64,000 nt of DNA, taken from the NCBI RefSeq assembly GCF_032062135.1, contig NC_092868.1, forward strand, positions 43,962,196 to 44,026,195. Direction: 5' to 3'. Both the position numbers and the translations under genes were made by a program. Within the stretch, counting starts at the first letter, position 1. The number at the start of each line of letters is the position of its first letter. The notes beneath the pieces were generated by a model. The model was given only the letters and a program-made list of their open reading frames with translations, did not search any database and was not told the origin of the DNA. The stretch is from Pyxicephalus adspersus (taxonomy: Eukaryota; Chordata; Amphibia; Anura; Pyxicephalidae). Positions 34,150-45,433 of this stretch are shown piece by piece.

Positions 34150-34599
34150 TTATAGATTATACTAGTTGATGTGTATTTAAAACAAACCATAAGGTTTTCT
34201 TTGATCCCCCATACATCTCATTATATACTACAATTCCTTTAGTTTTTCAGCTGTTCCATTTAGGGATAGGAGCATCAGGATAATACTCTGCCTAGGTATG
34301 GGGGAACATGTGACTTTTTTATGTTCCAAAGTTAGAGTGATGAAGCAACAAACTTCAAGCTTGTGGAGTTTCAGAAATCTACAAAATGTGTCAGGTTTCT
34401 AATACTCATTGGAAGCCCAACAGGGTTCCTGGCAAAGACAGCGTATGTGGAGTGGAGAAATTAGGGCATTACCCCTAATCAGTTCAGGTAGAATTTTTAG
34501 TTGGTAAAATAAATAAATAAATTTGAAGCTGCCAAGTAACCTGACTAAACTAGTCCAAAACAGCAGCATACAAAGAAAATGAACGCCATTGCGCAATCC
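34150..34599. other. Noncoding DNA
   Basis: Nothing recognised. Confidence 0.4.
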
Positions 34600-34740
34600 T
34601 CATGTACATACACTAAGCCCAGAGGAAGGAAAACTTGTCTATAGCCCCCAAAACGTGTTGGCTTTAAACTCTCAATAAGATTCTTTTATTGTGACAAAAT
34701 AAAAAAATATGATTTGCCCAACTCATATATTCTTTTACTC
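34600..34740 (+). repeat. Weak copy of the CTGAGGAAG / CGAAACG motif repeat
   Basis: GCCCAGAGGAAGGAAAACTTG then CCCCAAAACGTGTTGG near 34616-34662, followed by AACTCTCAATAAGATTC, keeps the layout of the 24748 motif with changes. Assignment is tentative. Confidence 0.35.
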
Positions 34741-35122
34741 CATATATACATAGTCTATTACCAGAGCTGGGCCAATTACTGCTATTGTGTTTTAAAGTTC
34801 ATAGCAATATGTAAGCTTTGACTGCAGCAGCTCATAGTGTGTTCTTTGCTGCAGTGTTGTTTTTTTTTTTTTTGCTGATGGCCCTTTGCTTCTATTAAAC
34901 AGCAAACAGAACCCAAGCTAATAAATAATGATAACAGAAATGAATAGTCCATTAGAGCAAAAAAAAAGCAGATTTACCTTTTTTGCAACTCCCAACTGCC
35001 AACCCACCATCCAGGCCTTTCCTTTATCATCATTTGATCCACTTGTTCTGTATGGGCTTTGAATATTATATTTGGGTGCCAACAGTTGTGCATCTCCATG
35101 CTCTGATGATGGAAATCTGATC
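34741..35122. other. Noncoding, nothing recognised
   Basis: Includes a T-run of about 16 at 34858. No gene. Confidence 0.4.
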
Positions 35123-35453
35123 ATTATTGTTATTACTACTATTACACAGTATTTATATAGCACTGATATATTATGCAACACTGTACAAAGTCCATAGTCA
35201 TGTCACTAACTGTCCGTCAATGGGGCTCACAATCTAATGTCCCCACCATAGTCATATGTCTTTAATACAGTCTATTGTCATTTTTAGGGGGAAGCCAATT
35301 AACCAATTAACTTTTTGGATTGGGGGAGGAAAATTAGAGTACCCACGCAAACACGGGTAAGAACCTGCAAACTCCATGCAGATAGTGTCCTGCCAGGATT
35401 TGAACCTGGGACCAAAGGTCAGAATGCTAACCTCTGAGCCACCGTGCTGCCCA
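35123..35453 (-). mobile_element. V-SINE-like SINE, full length, minus strand
   Basis: Runs from the tail (ATTATTGTTATTACTACTAT, CAGTATTTATATAGCACTG) to the tRNA-like head. The head is read backwards as AGGATTTGAACCTGGGACC (box B) and CCTCTGAGCCACCGTGCTGC (box A side), ending at 35453. It is the best-kept head of the four main copies. A 70-codon frame over it is not a gene. Confidence 0.87.
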
Positions 35454-35759
35454 TCATGCATCATAAATAAGAAATGGTTCTGGTTCTGTTATGCCCAGCT
35501 ATGACAAGGAATTGCCACATTCAAGAGCTTAGTTTCAAAACTTTTAAAAGTTCTTGTTTTAATGAATAAGATAAAAAAAAGTTAACCTTTTGGGCTACAA
35601 CATATACTTAGTGGTATTCATCTCTAAAGTGCACCCTATGTGCATGTATTATACTTTTTATACAGTGCAGATCTCTAACAAGTTTTGGAGTAAATGCGTC
35701 TGGAAATGATGACAACATATTGGCACACTACCCAAGGTTACTTCCAGTACATGTGTGTT
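35454..35759. other. Noncoding, nothing recognised
   Basis: Spacer. Confidence 0.4.
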
Positions 35760-36430
35760 GCTGAGGGGCATTAGGCACTTCGACAGCTTGGGTAGCAGTC
35801 TGCATTGCCCAGGGGATGTAAAGAACCTGGCTCTGACAGCCATGTGCAGATCAATTCTGTTTGCCTTGACCACAGCAGCCAAAGTTTAGCCATAAACCAC
35901 TTGAACTTCCAATCTGCCCAGTCTTCAATTTTATTCCTTGAAGCAAAGGCTGCCAGCTACGTGTACCAGCTTAATTTCATGAGACCATTTCCCATTCACT
36001 GGGCAGCTTAGCCCCTAAGCATCTTGGCATGCCACATAAAGATTGTCACTCATTTAAAGATTACTGTCGCCACCTCAAACCCCATCAAACACTATCATTG
36101 CTTGTAAAGGGTTTTTGGGCTTTCATCGCTGCTCGGTGTCAGTTCAAATCCGGCTGAAAAGAGCGATTTACATGATCAGTTCATTGATGCCAAGCTGTAG
36201 TGTGCCAGCTACATTTTGGAAGGCATATGAACCCAACAGCTGGCATTGAGGTCAGCAACGTGGGGTTGCAAACTGGCAGCAAATCAGTCCAAATAAAAAA
36301 ATATATCATCCAATTTGCTTGGTTTCAGAGTGATTTTGTCTATCAAATACAAAAAGGTCCTCATTACCTGGAAATGCTAAGTTTACAATTAGCTTAATTG
36401 TGGTGTAATTAAGAGCTGAAAAAATGAATC
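35760..36430. promoter_or_regulatory. Candidate conserved noncoding element, longest block
   Basis: About 670 bp with balanced composition and no repeat similarity. Its 3' end stacks three homeodomain-type sites: ACAATTAG near 36386, CTTAATTG near 36393 and GTAATTAAG near 36405. It also has TTCAAATCCGGCTG and TGCAGATCAATTCTG. Three short frames (65-74 codons, both strands) lack signatures. This is one of my two best enhancer candidates, still untested. Confidence 0.3.
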
Positions 36431-37621
36431 TTACATTTCTGCTTTTTAGTTATTATTTAAATAATTCATCATAGGTGTAAAATGCTCATCCTACTTATAA
36501 AAATTATCTTATACATTATTCAAATAATTATTTTTCCTTGTAATTTTTTCTTTATTGTTTTTGTGTGATTTAAATTTGACCTTATTGTTAGAAATGCTCA
36601 AATTTTCCTAGGGTTTCATTATAACTGGAAGAGGCCCAGCAAAGCACCAGCAATGATGTTGGTGAGTTTGCAGGGTGCTGGGATTTACAGAGCTAGAGGA
36701 AAGGTAAGTATCATAGAGAGAATTTTATACTTTCTGGGAACTGGATACAAAACTAAAGCCAATGTTTTTTTTTTTTTCATTTTTTATTTTAGAAAGAACA
36801 GGAATAAGTACTTCTAGCAGCACACAGGGATTGTGTTCCGTTCTGTGTGTTGATGTGCTGTGCAGGACATGTCTGCATTGGACTGAATAAAGAATGAATG
36901 GCACTGCAGTGAACCATCATGCAAAATGTACATTGTTAATGCAAGCATTTCTGCACCACAGTCGCGTGAACCCAGCCTAGTGGCCATTTCCTTTGGGGTG
37001 AAGCACACAAGTAGCATGTAGTGGCAAGTGATCACAGATATTTAGAATATTGTTAATTCTATATATAAGAGGAAAGAAAAGACAGGCTTTTTGGCAGTAT
37101 AGTGCAAATTGTTAATTCTAAGCAACCAACACTACTACATGCTACTTCTATGTCTGACTCTGTAGGGAGCTGTTTGTTTTAAAATTCTAGTTTAGTGTAG
37201 ATGCTTAGAAATGAAAACCGTATTTAGAACCATTCTGATTTACAATCATATTAAAAAAATACACCACTTTTCAATTTTACTTTTTGGTATAGCAATATGG
37301 TATAGTATACAGCACCATCCACCAGCTTGATTGAGATGTCAATGACAGGCATAGCGTAGGTTCAAATGGCCAATCCAGCTGGTGGACATTGACAGCAGTG
37401 CAAGTCCTCACTGTCCTAGACTTCTATGGGACTGTGCCAGATTTCTCTATCATTGGGACACAACCCCATAGAAGTTCGCTGGACACAAATGGGCAGATGC
37501 ATAAAGGACAGGCACTATATGTAAGCAAACAGCACATCAGACTGAGCTAAGTAAGAGAAAGATAGGATCATTGAGAGGGCCAAAAGGATAAAAGCACATC
37601 GTTTTGAAGTGCACTTATGAA
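36431..37621. other. Noncoding DNA
   Basis: Nothing recognised. 36760-36790 is a T-rich tract. Confidence 0.4.
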
Positions 37622-37642
37622 ATATATATATATATATATATT
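37622..37642. repeat. (TA)n microsatellite
   Basis: About ten AT dinucleotides followed by TTTATTTATA. Confidence 0.9.
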
Positions 37643-37889
37643 TATTTATACGGACATGTGTGCTTTTACTACAGACTGATACAATCCTGTGCTCTGCATT
37701 GGCACTAGGTTAACGCAGGTCACCAGTGCCATTTCTTACATTCCAATGCAAGAGCTAAATGTACTTTCATTTTTTCCACGACCCAGCATGAAGAAAGATG
37801 GACGTTTTAATACTTGTGTCTTAGCCAACCTCTTCCTAATCCATCTCATGCTTAACAGATATCAACACTTGTGCTCAGAGATTTGTCTT
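37643..37889. other. Noncoding, nothing recognised
   Basis: Short spacer; 68-codon frame without signature. Confidence 0.4.
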
Positions 37890-38390
37890 GTATAAATACC
37901 CTGAAGAAATAAATAAACTGCAGGATACTAAGGCTCCACTCTCTCGCATTTTCCTCTTTCTCTAATGTCCCCAGCTGCTGTGTGAATGAGTCTTAAACAG
38001 AAGCCTCTGATTCATATTAGAGTCTGCCTCGGGTTGTAATATCGGATGAGAGGCTCAGAACCAATTGTGGATTGCTTTTCAATTACCATGACATTAATCT
38101 GTATGTTTATGAACATCACATATTAAACAATGAAGAAAAAAAAAAGCATTGTTTTGTGTTTTGGATTCAAGCATTATGGTTTTGGCATTTGTATTACCAG
38201 CGAGCATACCTGCGGTTTTGTTTCTATTCTTTGCAGCAGATCCTAATTAATCCTCATCAGGCAGGGTAGTGATGAGACCCAGATATCCGTTTTCATGAAT
38301 CAAACTGATCAACGGAGGAAGGGAAATTTGCAGCATTGGGTGCTTGCCAAGCGCCTTGCTGGATTCCCTGTAGGCCCATTCAGATAGCAG
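37890..38390. promoter_or_regulatory. Candidate conserved noncoding element
   Basis: Two complex parts. 37980-38110 has CCTCGGGTTGTAATATCGG and TTCAATTACCATGACATTAA. 38195-38370 has TCCTAATTAATCCTCATCAG, where TAATTA (38244-38249) overlaps an Otx-type TAATCC (38248-38253). No repeat similarity. Role is inference. Confidence 0.25.
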
Positions 38391-39006
38391 ATACTGCACT
38401 TATAGACAGGTGGTCATCTCAGCCTAGTATCAATGTTTAAATGCATAACCATACATTGTGCAAGCAGGGGCCTTATCCTAAGCCTGGTGGCTTTTAATCT
38501 AAAGTTACTCCATCTTGGCCATCAGCCAGCCCCCTGTCTATATTGTCATGCAGCAAACTCAGTCAGACAGTGAAGGAAGAGGCAGAAAATATAACCTACA
38601 TGCTATGAAGACTCCAGTGAATTGCCTTACTTCAATAAAATAATCAATGACGTCTTGGTAAAATACATTCCACTACAAAAGTAGAAGACTCAGGAAAATG
38701 CACCTGCCTTATATTGATATATAGTTGAGTGGAAGTACACCCTATCCAAACTCCATAACTCCCAACTTTTTGGGACCAGTAGGCAAAAGACAAACACCCC
38801 TGCACACCCTGTGAAGTGGGGTTTTAACAGTACCAATAATAAATTTGTATTTAACACTATCACAATGCAATATAGAATTTTGTTTATTGCAAGAAGTCCA
38901 CCGTGCTGTATACTAGAAAGATTGGATGGAGGTACAATTGAGGAAAAATAGCAACCCAAAGCACCAATACCAAATATTTAGTTTTATGAGTTTTGAATAC
39001 CCTTTG
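38391..39006. other. Noncoding DNA
   Basis: Nothing recognised. Confidence 0.4.
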
Positions 39007-39461
39007 TTCTAGATCAGTGGTCCCCAATCTTTTGGAGCTCACGGACCACTTAATGTATGGACTCCAGACTGCACATGGGAGGGGAGCCGTGTGTCACTCA
39101 AGGGGGAAGAAACAGGTCTAAGCCTGCAATGGGAGAGTGGGTGGGCTGTGTCTCTGGTCCGTAGTCCCCAACCTTTTGGAGCTTGCGGACCACTAAATCT
39201 ATGGACTCCAGACTGTGCATGCGTGGGGAGGTCATGATGCCAGAACCCACTCACTTTCCCATCGTAGGTCTGAACCCACCCACTGGCATCATCTGACAAA
39301 ACCCTGAGTCTATGATGCGTACAGGAGAACTGGCCTGTGGCTCTGGCCAGTGCACCCCCCCAAGTAAGGTCCTTTTTCTGACCCCGCTGGGTGGTGCACA
39401 GGCTAGAGCCATGGCCCACCCGTCAGACAACAGTGACAGGTTGGGGACCCCTGTTCTAGAT
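39007..39461. mobile_element. hAT element with perfect duplication and internally repeated 5' end
   Basis: Body 39015-39453, flanked by TTCTAGAT at 39007-39014 and 39454-39461 (exact). Left end CAGTGGTCCCCAATCTTTTG, right end GGTTGGGGACCCCTG. The 5' segment occurs twice: GGTCCCCAATCTTTTGGAGC at 39019 and TAGTCCCCAACCTTTTGGAG near 39163, each followed by GCGGACCACT-type and GACTCCAGACTG-type words. So a tandem duplication of about 140 bp took place inside the element. Overlapping frames (up to 126 codons) are incidental. Confidence 0.9.
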
Positions 39462-39529
39462 AGTTCCAAGATAGTTTATAAAAACTACAAATTTTTTACA
39501 AAGAAGGAGCAGAAGAATAAGGCTGTTCT

Positions 39530-39828
39530 TAGCGTTTCTCAAACCTTTCACCCCTGAATAACCCTTGAAAAAATTTTAAGGTCCCCTAAAAAAACAGTTT
39601 TTGGGCTGTCAAAAGGGAAAAAACTCTTAAGTTGATGAGCAATGAAAGGAATGTCTCCTACAGTGGTGGCTGGATTTACACCTTTGGAGACACCTAAAAA
39701 CATCATGCCGCTGGCTCTGCCAAGTGATGGTCCCAAAACTATTCAGGCATCCTCAAAAGAGAGGTCAATTAGCTACAGTTTATGGAACCCCTAGCAACTC
39801 TTGGAGGAATCTTAGTTGAGAATGGCTT
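39530..39828 (+). mobile_element. hAT copy (CAGYGTTTCTCAACC family)
   Basis: Left end TAGCGTTTCTCAAACC, right end TAGTTGAGAATGGCTTG. Interior words are ATAACCCTTGAAAAAATTTT, GGTGGCTGGATTTACACC and GGAACCCCTAGCAACTCTTG, followed by GGAGGAATC. No target duplication is clear. It lies only 69 bp after the previous hAT's duplication. Confidence 0.75.
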
Positions 39829-40958
39829 GTCTAGTGTCTGCTCTCTCTTCCTTATAGCACATGCATCATAGTGTGATTGGCCTATAGCGTCCCTAGAATG
39901 ATTTTTAATTTGCATTTTTAACAGCTATTTCCCATTATTGCACTGTAAAGCAACAATAATAAATATAGAAGATGTTCACATTTGTAAACTGTACTGATGC
40001 AGTTTTAAAAATAGCTCATGTCTGTTTTTCCCTTGTGTTTTATTTTTATTTCATGCCCCTAGAAGTCTATAAAAATGTATCTAGTCCCTTGGGGGAAAAA
40101 CTGGTGAAATCCAAGCCCCCTTTTTAAATCTGCATATCTATAGCACTTATAAAAAATGCAAGTAAAAACATACATTATCACACATCAACATGTATTTAAA
40201 AAACACATCTTTAAAAATGCACCAAAAAAGCTATATTTAGTACAACTCACATACAAATATCTGAATAGGGCTTTGATGAGAACATAACAACATCATTAGT
40301 TTATACCTGCCAGGACAATTTTAAAAACAAAAAAATCACAAAAAGAAAAAAAATGTTATCATAAAAAATCCCTATATAAATATAGTGTAGGACAGAGAAA
40401 TGTTGTAGTTCAGTACGAACAAGAGATTTTATATTCCTTTGCTGTCGATTTACCTAACCATTTCTAATGAATTCTGGAAAAGTCATTACAACACACCTGC
40501 AGTGCTTCAGTCCATCGAATTCAACTTTTTCGAGTTGAATTCCTAAAAGCAGTTTCTGTTATTCAGCAAGTTTAATTCAAGCCTTCAGAATTTTTCTAGA
40601 GAGATGTGAAGATTTTGCAGATACAACCTCTTTCGAATTGCGTGGAAAATATTTGCACACAGCTGAAAAATATCTGATTTCAATTTTTCCATCTCATGTT
40701 ACAAGTGACATAGAAAATGGACCTAGTGTCCCATATCTTATCTTGGTTAACCTATAGTACCTAGGTAATGTCACTCAGGCAGGAATATTAAGGCTGAGCA
40801 TTTAGTTGCAAAGTCTGGGTTCCAAATTTAGGAAGAATTATGTTCTAATTGTATTACCTTGCTATAGTAAAAAGACAATAAGATTTAAGGACCAATAATG
40901 CTTTGGGTGAACTCTAGGCAAATGACTCAATACATAGATGACATGTACTATATATAAA
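39829..40958. other. Noncoding AT-rich DNA
   Basis: Nothing I can name. A-rich tracts lie near 40330. 40510-40545 has a small foldback (AATTCAACTTTTTCGAGTTG then AATTC). Confidence 0.4.
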
Positions 40959-41790
40959 TACAGTGGATATAAAAAGTGTACACACCTGTTAATATGCCAG
41001 GTTTGTGTGATAAAAAAGTGAGACCACAATAAAGCATTTCAAACTTTTCCCACTTTTTAATGTAACCTATACAAACAAGTCTATTAAAGGAAAAAATATA
41101 TTTAAAAAATGTACAATAAATTGGTTGGACATCCTTAAACAAATACTTTGTTGAAATACAGGTAGTCCCTGAGTTAAGGACATCCAACATACGGACGACT
41201 CCGAGATATAAATGGGGTTTCCCTGGTCGTTCGTGTGCAGGACAGGAGCTTGATGGGGGTAGGGGGGTGGTTTGCACGACTTGCAGAAGAAATCTTTTGC
41301 TAAACACAGCTGAGACTGATCTCTTTTGTAACCTCCTGTAACCCTTTAATGACCAAGACAAATTCTGCAGTTGTTTCCTTTTGCATATCAAAGCACAGCT
41401 TGTTCCACAATTTGATGAATGTTTAGGCTCCATAAAGTTTTTTATTTTGCTTTGTTTTTTGTTTTGCCTTGTATGTGATTAACTCACAGTGAGGTTTTTA
41501 TACAGTAACTGACACCACACTGCCTAATAATATGTAGATACAAACTTCTGTCCTAATTACATTTATTAAAATAATGTACCTGTTCTGACTTACATACAAA
41601 TTTAACTAAAGAACAAACCTACAGTTCCTATCTGGTATGTAACCCAGGGATGACCTGTACCTTTTAAATTCATTTACAGCATTTAGGTTTCTTGGGTTGG
41701 AGTCTATGGCACATGTTGACTTGGCAATGTTTGCCCATTCTTCCTTGCAAATGCACTCCAGGTCACCCACAGATGACTGCAGAGATGATG
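40959..41790. mobile_element. Tc1/mariner-like fragment split by another element
   Basis: Starts at 40961 after TA with CAGTGGATATAAAAAGTG then TACACACCTGTTAATATGCC. This is a terminus known to me from fish and frog Tc1-like elements. It is interrupted at 41159-41657 and resumes with TTTAGGTTTCTTGGGTTGG, CACATGTTGACTTGGCAATG and TTTGCCCATTCTTC. The distal end is lost near 41790. No transposase frame remains. Confidence 0.7.
41157..41659. mobile_element. TIR element with TA duplication (CAGGTAGTCCC ends), copy 1
   Basis: Body 41159-41657, flanked by TA on both sides. Left end CAGGTAGTCCCTGAGTTAAG, right end AACCCAGGGATGACCTG. Opposite in orientation to the copy at 56845-57309, with which it shares GCACAGCTTG, ACTCACAGTGAGG, ACAGTAACTGACACCACACT and TAATAATATGT-type words. 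The 161-codon minus-strand frame is incidental: it continues into the host Tc1-like DNA. No transposase. Confidence 0.85.
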
Positions 41791-43261
41791 TTCTTTTGCA
41801 GGTGAACCTTACAGAGTTGCACTTCTTTTGTCTATCTTAATTTTGATTGGACAATGAAGGAGAAACCGCAGACCAATGAGGTAATTGCTCTGCTCACCCT
41901 TCATTCGCTTACTGTCAGCTTGTTCCTTTTTTTTTGGGTGATGCTACACCACATTTGGAAAGAAGTCACAAATGGGAACCTAAATTTCAGCTTAAAAATC
42001 AAATATTGTACAAGTACATATGAGTAAATTTTTGAAACCATTGCAATTTTGGTATAACTTTTACATTGTTTTTATTTTCTTTCATGCAATAATTTGTAAC
42101 CAATTCTGAGATAAAATATCTCTGACACAGGAAGTTCTTTGCTTTTATTGCTAACTTTGTAAGAGGGAGCAGTAAAGCACAACCATTGTGTTGCAGTGTC
42201 TGCAGTGAGTGCCTATGGCAGCCTTCATGTACTTATATAATAACTAAGCTATATAGATATTAGGAAAGTCTTTATGTAATACAATTTGATGAGTAGTTAG
42301 ATCAAACTGATCTCTTTTATATGTTTATTGAAAATACTTTACATTCCATGTAAGCCTGACTTTTCTTTAGATCTGAACATGCTGCTTCTGCCCACCATTT
42401 TCACAATACAAGCAATAAATAAATTATTTTAAAACAGGTAACCTACGTTATTTTATGCATTCAAAGCAAGTAAAAGCTGACGTATTTTTGCAGCTTTCAG
42501 TGCAGGCAAAATATGAGAAAATACATTGCTTTCAATACATCAGAAAAACTGCTGCATTTCTGGCGTGTTGATGGATCTCTCTATTCAAGTGAATTCAAAA
42601 ATATAACTCAAGGAGAAATACAGGCCAGGGTTACCCAAGGCAGCCAGTGCCTCCATGATCACTAGAAGATATAAGAAAGCCCTAGGCTACTTGAAACAAA
42701 ATACTGGATTTGGGTGGATTGGACCATTTAGTAGTAAGTATACATTTAACCTAAAATTGGGGCGGTACTTGTTATGGGTAGTCTTCCATTGTCTGTAAAG
42801 GCCATGACTTTTAATGTATGAAGCCCAATGTTCTATCAGAAGAAGCTCCACTTACCATTACCTATTCCATATTGTTGGTATTGGCCCATTAATAGAATTA
42901 AGAACTGAAATGGTGCCATTATTACATGTAAGCTTTAGCCTTATACCAACTCAACATTCTTCAGTGCTTCCATGAAATCACCTGGCTCCAAATAACTTGC
43001 CAGCTGCCTATGTGCAGATAATGGGTATGCAGATCCTTTGCTGCTGGAAGGTAAGATATTTTGCTCGGATATTCAAAAAAGCTTTCATCTGTGGATTTTA
43101 GTTTGAAATTAAACATCATTAAATGTCCCACTTCTAACATAGACGATTTAGAGCAGGTGTTAAACGGGACAAACAATGTCTCTTCTGCAACAATTACCCC
43201 TACTTTTGCTGGGATGCACATGCCAGGAATGAATTGCATATGAGGGATTTATGTCCATGGC
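41791..43261. other. Noncoding DNA
   Basis: Nothing that I can name. 42430-42600 may be an old repeat (GACGTATTTTTGCAGC, GAAAATACATTGC). Frames of 92 and 60 codons at 42961/43061 overlap on opposite strands without signature. Confidence 0.4.
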
Positions 43262-43350
43262 CAATCAAGATAGCCAAAGATCTTCTTCGGGAAGTAAAGA
43301 AGAAGAAAGATGGCTGCACCCAGCCAATGAACAGAGGTAGGTAAAAAATT
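43262..43350 (+). repeat. Repeat fragment related to 62140
   Basis: CGGGAAGTAAAGAAGAAGAA then AGATGGCTGCACCC parallels AAGAGGAATAAAGAAAATGG then ATGTGCCCACTG at 62329. Short and diverged. Confidence 0.35.
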
Positions 43351-43727
43351 GCAGATTTATTTCTTTTTTTAAAGGTCCTTACTAAAACTGCTATTGCTGA
43401 TTACTAACTCTAAAAATGATGTCTTGGCTTGTTTGATTATCTGGATTTCATGTATTCTGAGTTTTTGACAATAATCCAGTGTATCAAGTGGCCATGCATC
43501 AAGTATTGGAAGGACAATGTCACAGCTCCTAAACTATATACTTATTCTGACTCTGTATAATAATGAACATGACAGCCCGGCAACTAGAATTAGTAGTTAC
43601 AGGTGTTTTGTTCTGGTAGTATATTCAGGAAGCTCCCACTATTATGGAAATTTAAAGATCAGTTTTGAATCTAACCATTAGAAAATAAAAAAAATAAATA
43701 ACAGCTAGAATAACTTTTCTTTTAACA
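43351..43727. other. Noncoding, nothing recognised
   Basis: Spacer. Confidence 0.4.
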
Positions 43728-44251
43728 TGGAGAAACCCTTGAAACATTCAGGTCCTCAGGAAACCTTTGCTAAAAATGTATTAAGCACAAAATATTAGCA
43801 TGATGGTCATTGGGAAGAACTTCTATTACATTGTTGGCCATTGTAAAAAAATGTCACCCATATAGCCAAAAAGATGATTGGTGTCACATAAACTGACCTC
43901 AGAGGCACAAATTGCTCAACTTATGAAGGAACCTTAGAATCAGGAGTGTAGTGGGGCAGGCACGGGTGGGAATGCCGTGACCCCACTTTTTTCGGGAACA
44001 CTCCTATTTTGTAAAAAATTCTTTGGTGGTCCCCGGCTCTGAACACAACCCGCCCATGATATAGGCTCAGACCTGTGATGGGAGAGTATATGGGCTCTGG
44101 TATCATAACGTCACTCAGGGGGAAGTTTCTTTCCCTTTGAGTGACACAAATGCAGGGGTGTAGTGGGGCGGGCACGTTTACCATGCCCCCTCTTCTTGTT
44201 TCGACTACACCCCTGCTTAGGGTTCCATGGAGCCATGGTTGAGAAACACTA
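43728..44251 (-). mobile_element. hAT copy interrupted by a second hAT
   Basis: Minus-strand member of the CAGTGTTTCTCAACC family. The right end is GCCATGGTTGAGAAACACTA. The left part holds AACATGGAGAAACCCTTGAA, CATTGGGAAGAACTTC, TGACCTCAGAGGCACAAATT and GAAGGAACCTTAG. The insertion at 43941-44215 splits it. The left terminus is eroded. Confidence 0.82.
43933..44223. mobile_element. Nested hAT with CAGGRGTGTAGT ends
   Basis: Body 43941-44215, from CAGGAGTGTAGTGGGGCAGG to CGACTACACCCCTG. Flanks CTTAGAAT (43933-43940) and CTTAGGGT (44216-44223) agree at 6 of 8 positions. It repeats its own terminal sequence internally (CAGGGGTGTAGTGGGGCGGG near 44153). The middle carries CAGTGGTCGCC-family words (CTTTGGTGGTCCCCGGCTC, GGTATCATAACGTCACTC). 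Sister to 28761-29052. Confidence 0.85.
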
Positions 44252-44269
44252 AACTCTCTGGTTTTAAAC

Positions 44270-45075
44270 TAAATACCAAGCAGTGCTGAATGTACCTAGC
44301 AATTTCTTCTTCTCCATTGAATTCATCTTCTATGCCTTCAAAATATTGCCTTTCCCAGAACTGTCAAGAAAAACAGACAAATGTATGCATCATTTGTAAA
44401 GCTGTGGCTGGAGAAAAACATATTTCTTTGTTATGCACAAACAGAGAAGCAAGCGCTTGCCATGCTACCATTTCCCAGTGCTCTTTATGCAGTATATTTA
44501 CCCAATGATATTACCCAGTGACAGCCAACTACGAACCATCAAGATCTCCAAAGAAAAATGGCCCTTGTCCCATTGGCTGCTGGGTCAGTTGGGAGATGTA
44601 GTACTATATCTTTATTTTTTTCCTTTTTTCATTTCTCTATTCTTCTTTAAGAGTTCTTATTCCCCTTCCTCCTCGAGCTGAGATTCCTGCCAAGCCGGCT
44701 TGTCGAAAAATCAAAATGAAATCTTCTGCATTTTTCTTTTCCGGAACAGATTGGATGTCATTATGCTCAGCTAAGCTAAGGGATGGGCTGGAAGGGAGGA
44801 AACATTTCACAGTAAGACTCTCAGAGGCCATCGGAAGAAAACAGCCTGCAGATACAAGTCATGCCTAGCTCAAATTAAGTTTGTTTTACTGCAAATGCAT
44901 GTATGAACCAGCTGCAGTGACGATGAAACAGGCAGACAAAAACAGACATATATACTCAGTCTAGCTATGGGGCTTTCAATGTAAGAGGCATATTTAACTA
45001 ATTCAGGCAAAAATATCTGCCGAGCTATATTCATCATATATGCTAAAGCGGACATATGCCTGCAGGAGCTTTTTC
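44270..45075. promoter_or_regulatory. Candidate conserved noncoding element
   Basis: About 800 bp of complex, repeat-free DNA. Words include GCTGAGATTCCTGCCAAGCC, TTCCGGAACAG, a CAGCTG E-box at about 44910 and GCTCAAATTAAGTTTG. Frames of 61-82 codons on both strands have no family. This is one of my two best enhancer candidates by length and complexity; untested. Confidence 0.28.
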
Positions 45076-45433
45076 CTGGATGTGGTTTTAATATATAAGT
45101 GTATTGTATGGTTTATTCTTTTTATTAATATTCTTACACCAAAGGTGACAATTGTGTGTATTAGATAAAATATGCACATTTAAGAAATACTTCTGACAAA
45201 AATACCTATGAATATCCTATTAAAAGATAAAAATAACTTTTGCTGCTGCATTTATCTTTAAACTGGAGATTTTCCCCACCGTGCTGTTGTCTGCCGTTAC
45301 ATGTCCTCAGTCTCATGTCGAGAATTTTTCAGCCTCTTTTTTTCTGAGTGCCGGTCCCCCTGGACCTGTCCCAGCCATTGATTGACCATTTGAAGAAATA
45401 CAGGACAGTCATTCCTTTTTTCATTTCTTTATG
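45076..45433. other. Noncoding, nothing recognised
   Basis: Spacer. Confidence 0.4.

Noticed and set aside
35391..35453. tRNA gene on the minus strand
   Set aside because: Same reason: head of a full-length SINE copy.
20330..40920. Short shared phrase GAACTCTAGGCAAAT at 20336 and 40910 as a regulatory site
   Set aside because: It resembles an abundant frog repeat phrase from memory; too short to support a function.
40948..41433. 161-codon open frame, minus strand
   Set aside because: It lies across the border of a TIR element and a Tc1-like fragment, so it is a chance fusion of two noncoding elements.
41159..41657. Solo LTR
   Set aside because: Ends are inverted repeats flanked by TA, not TG...CA with a 4-6 bp duplication.
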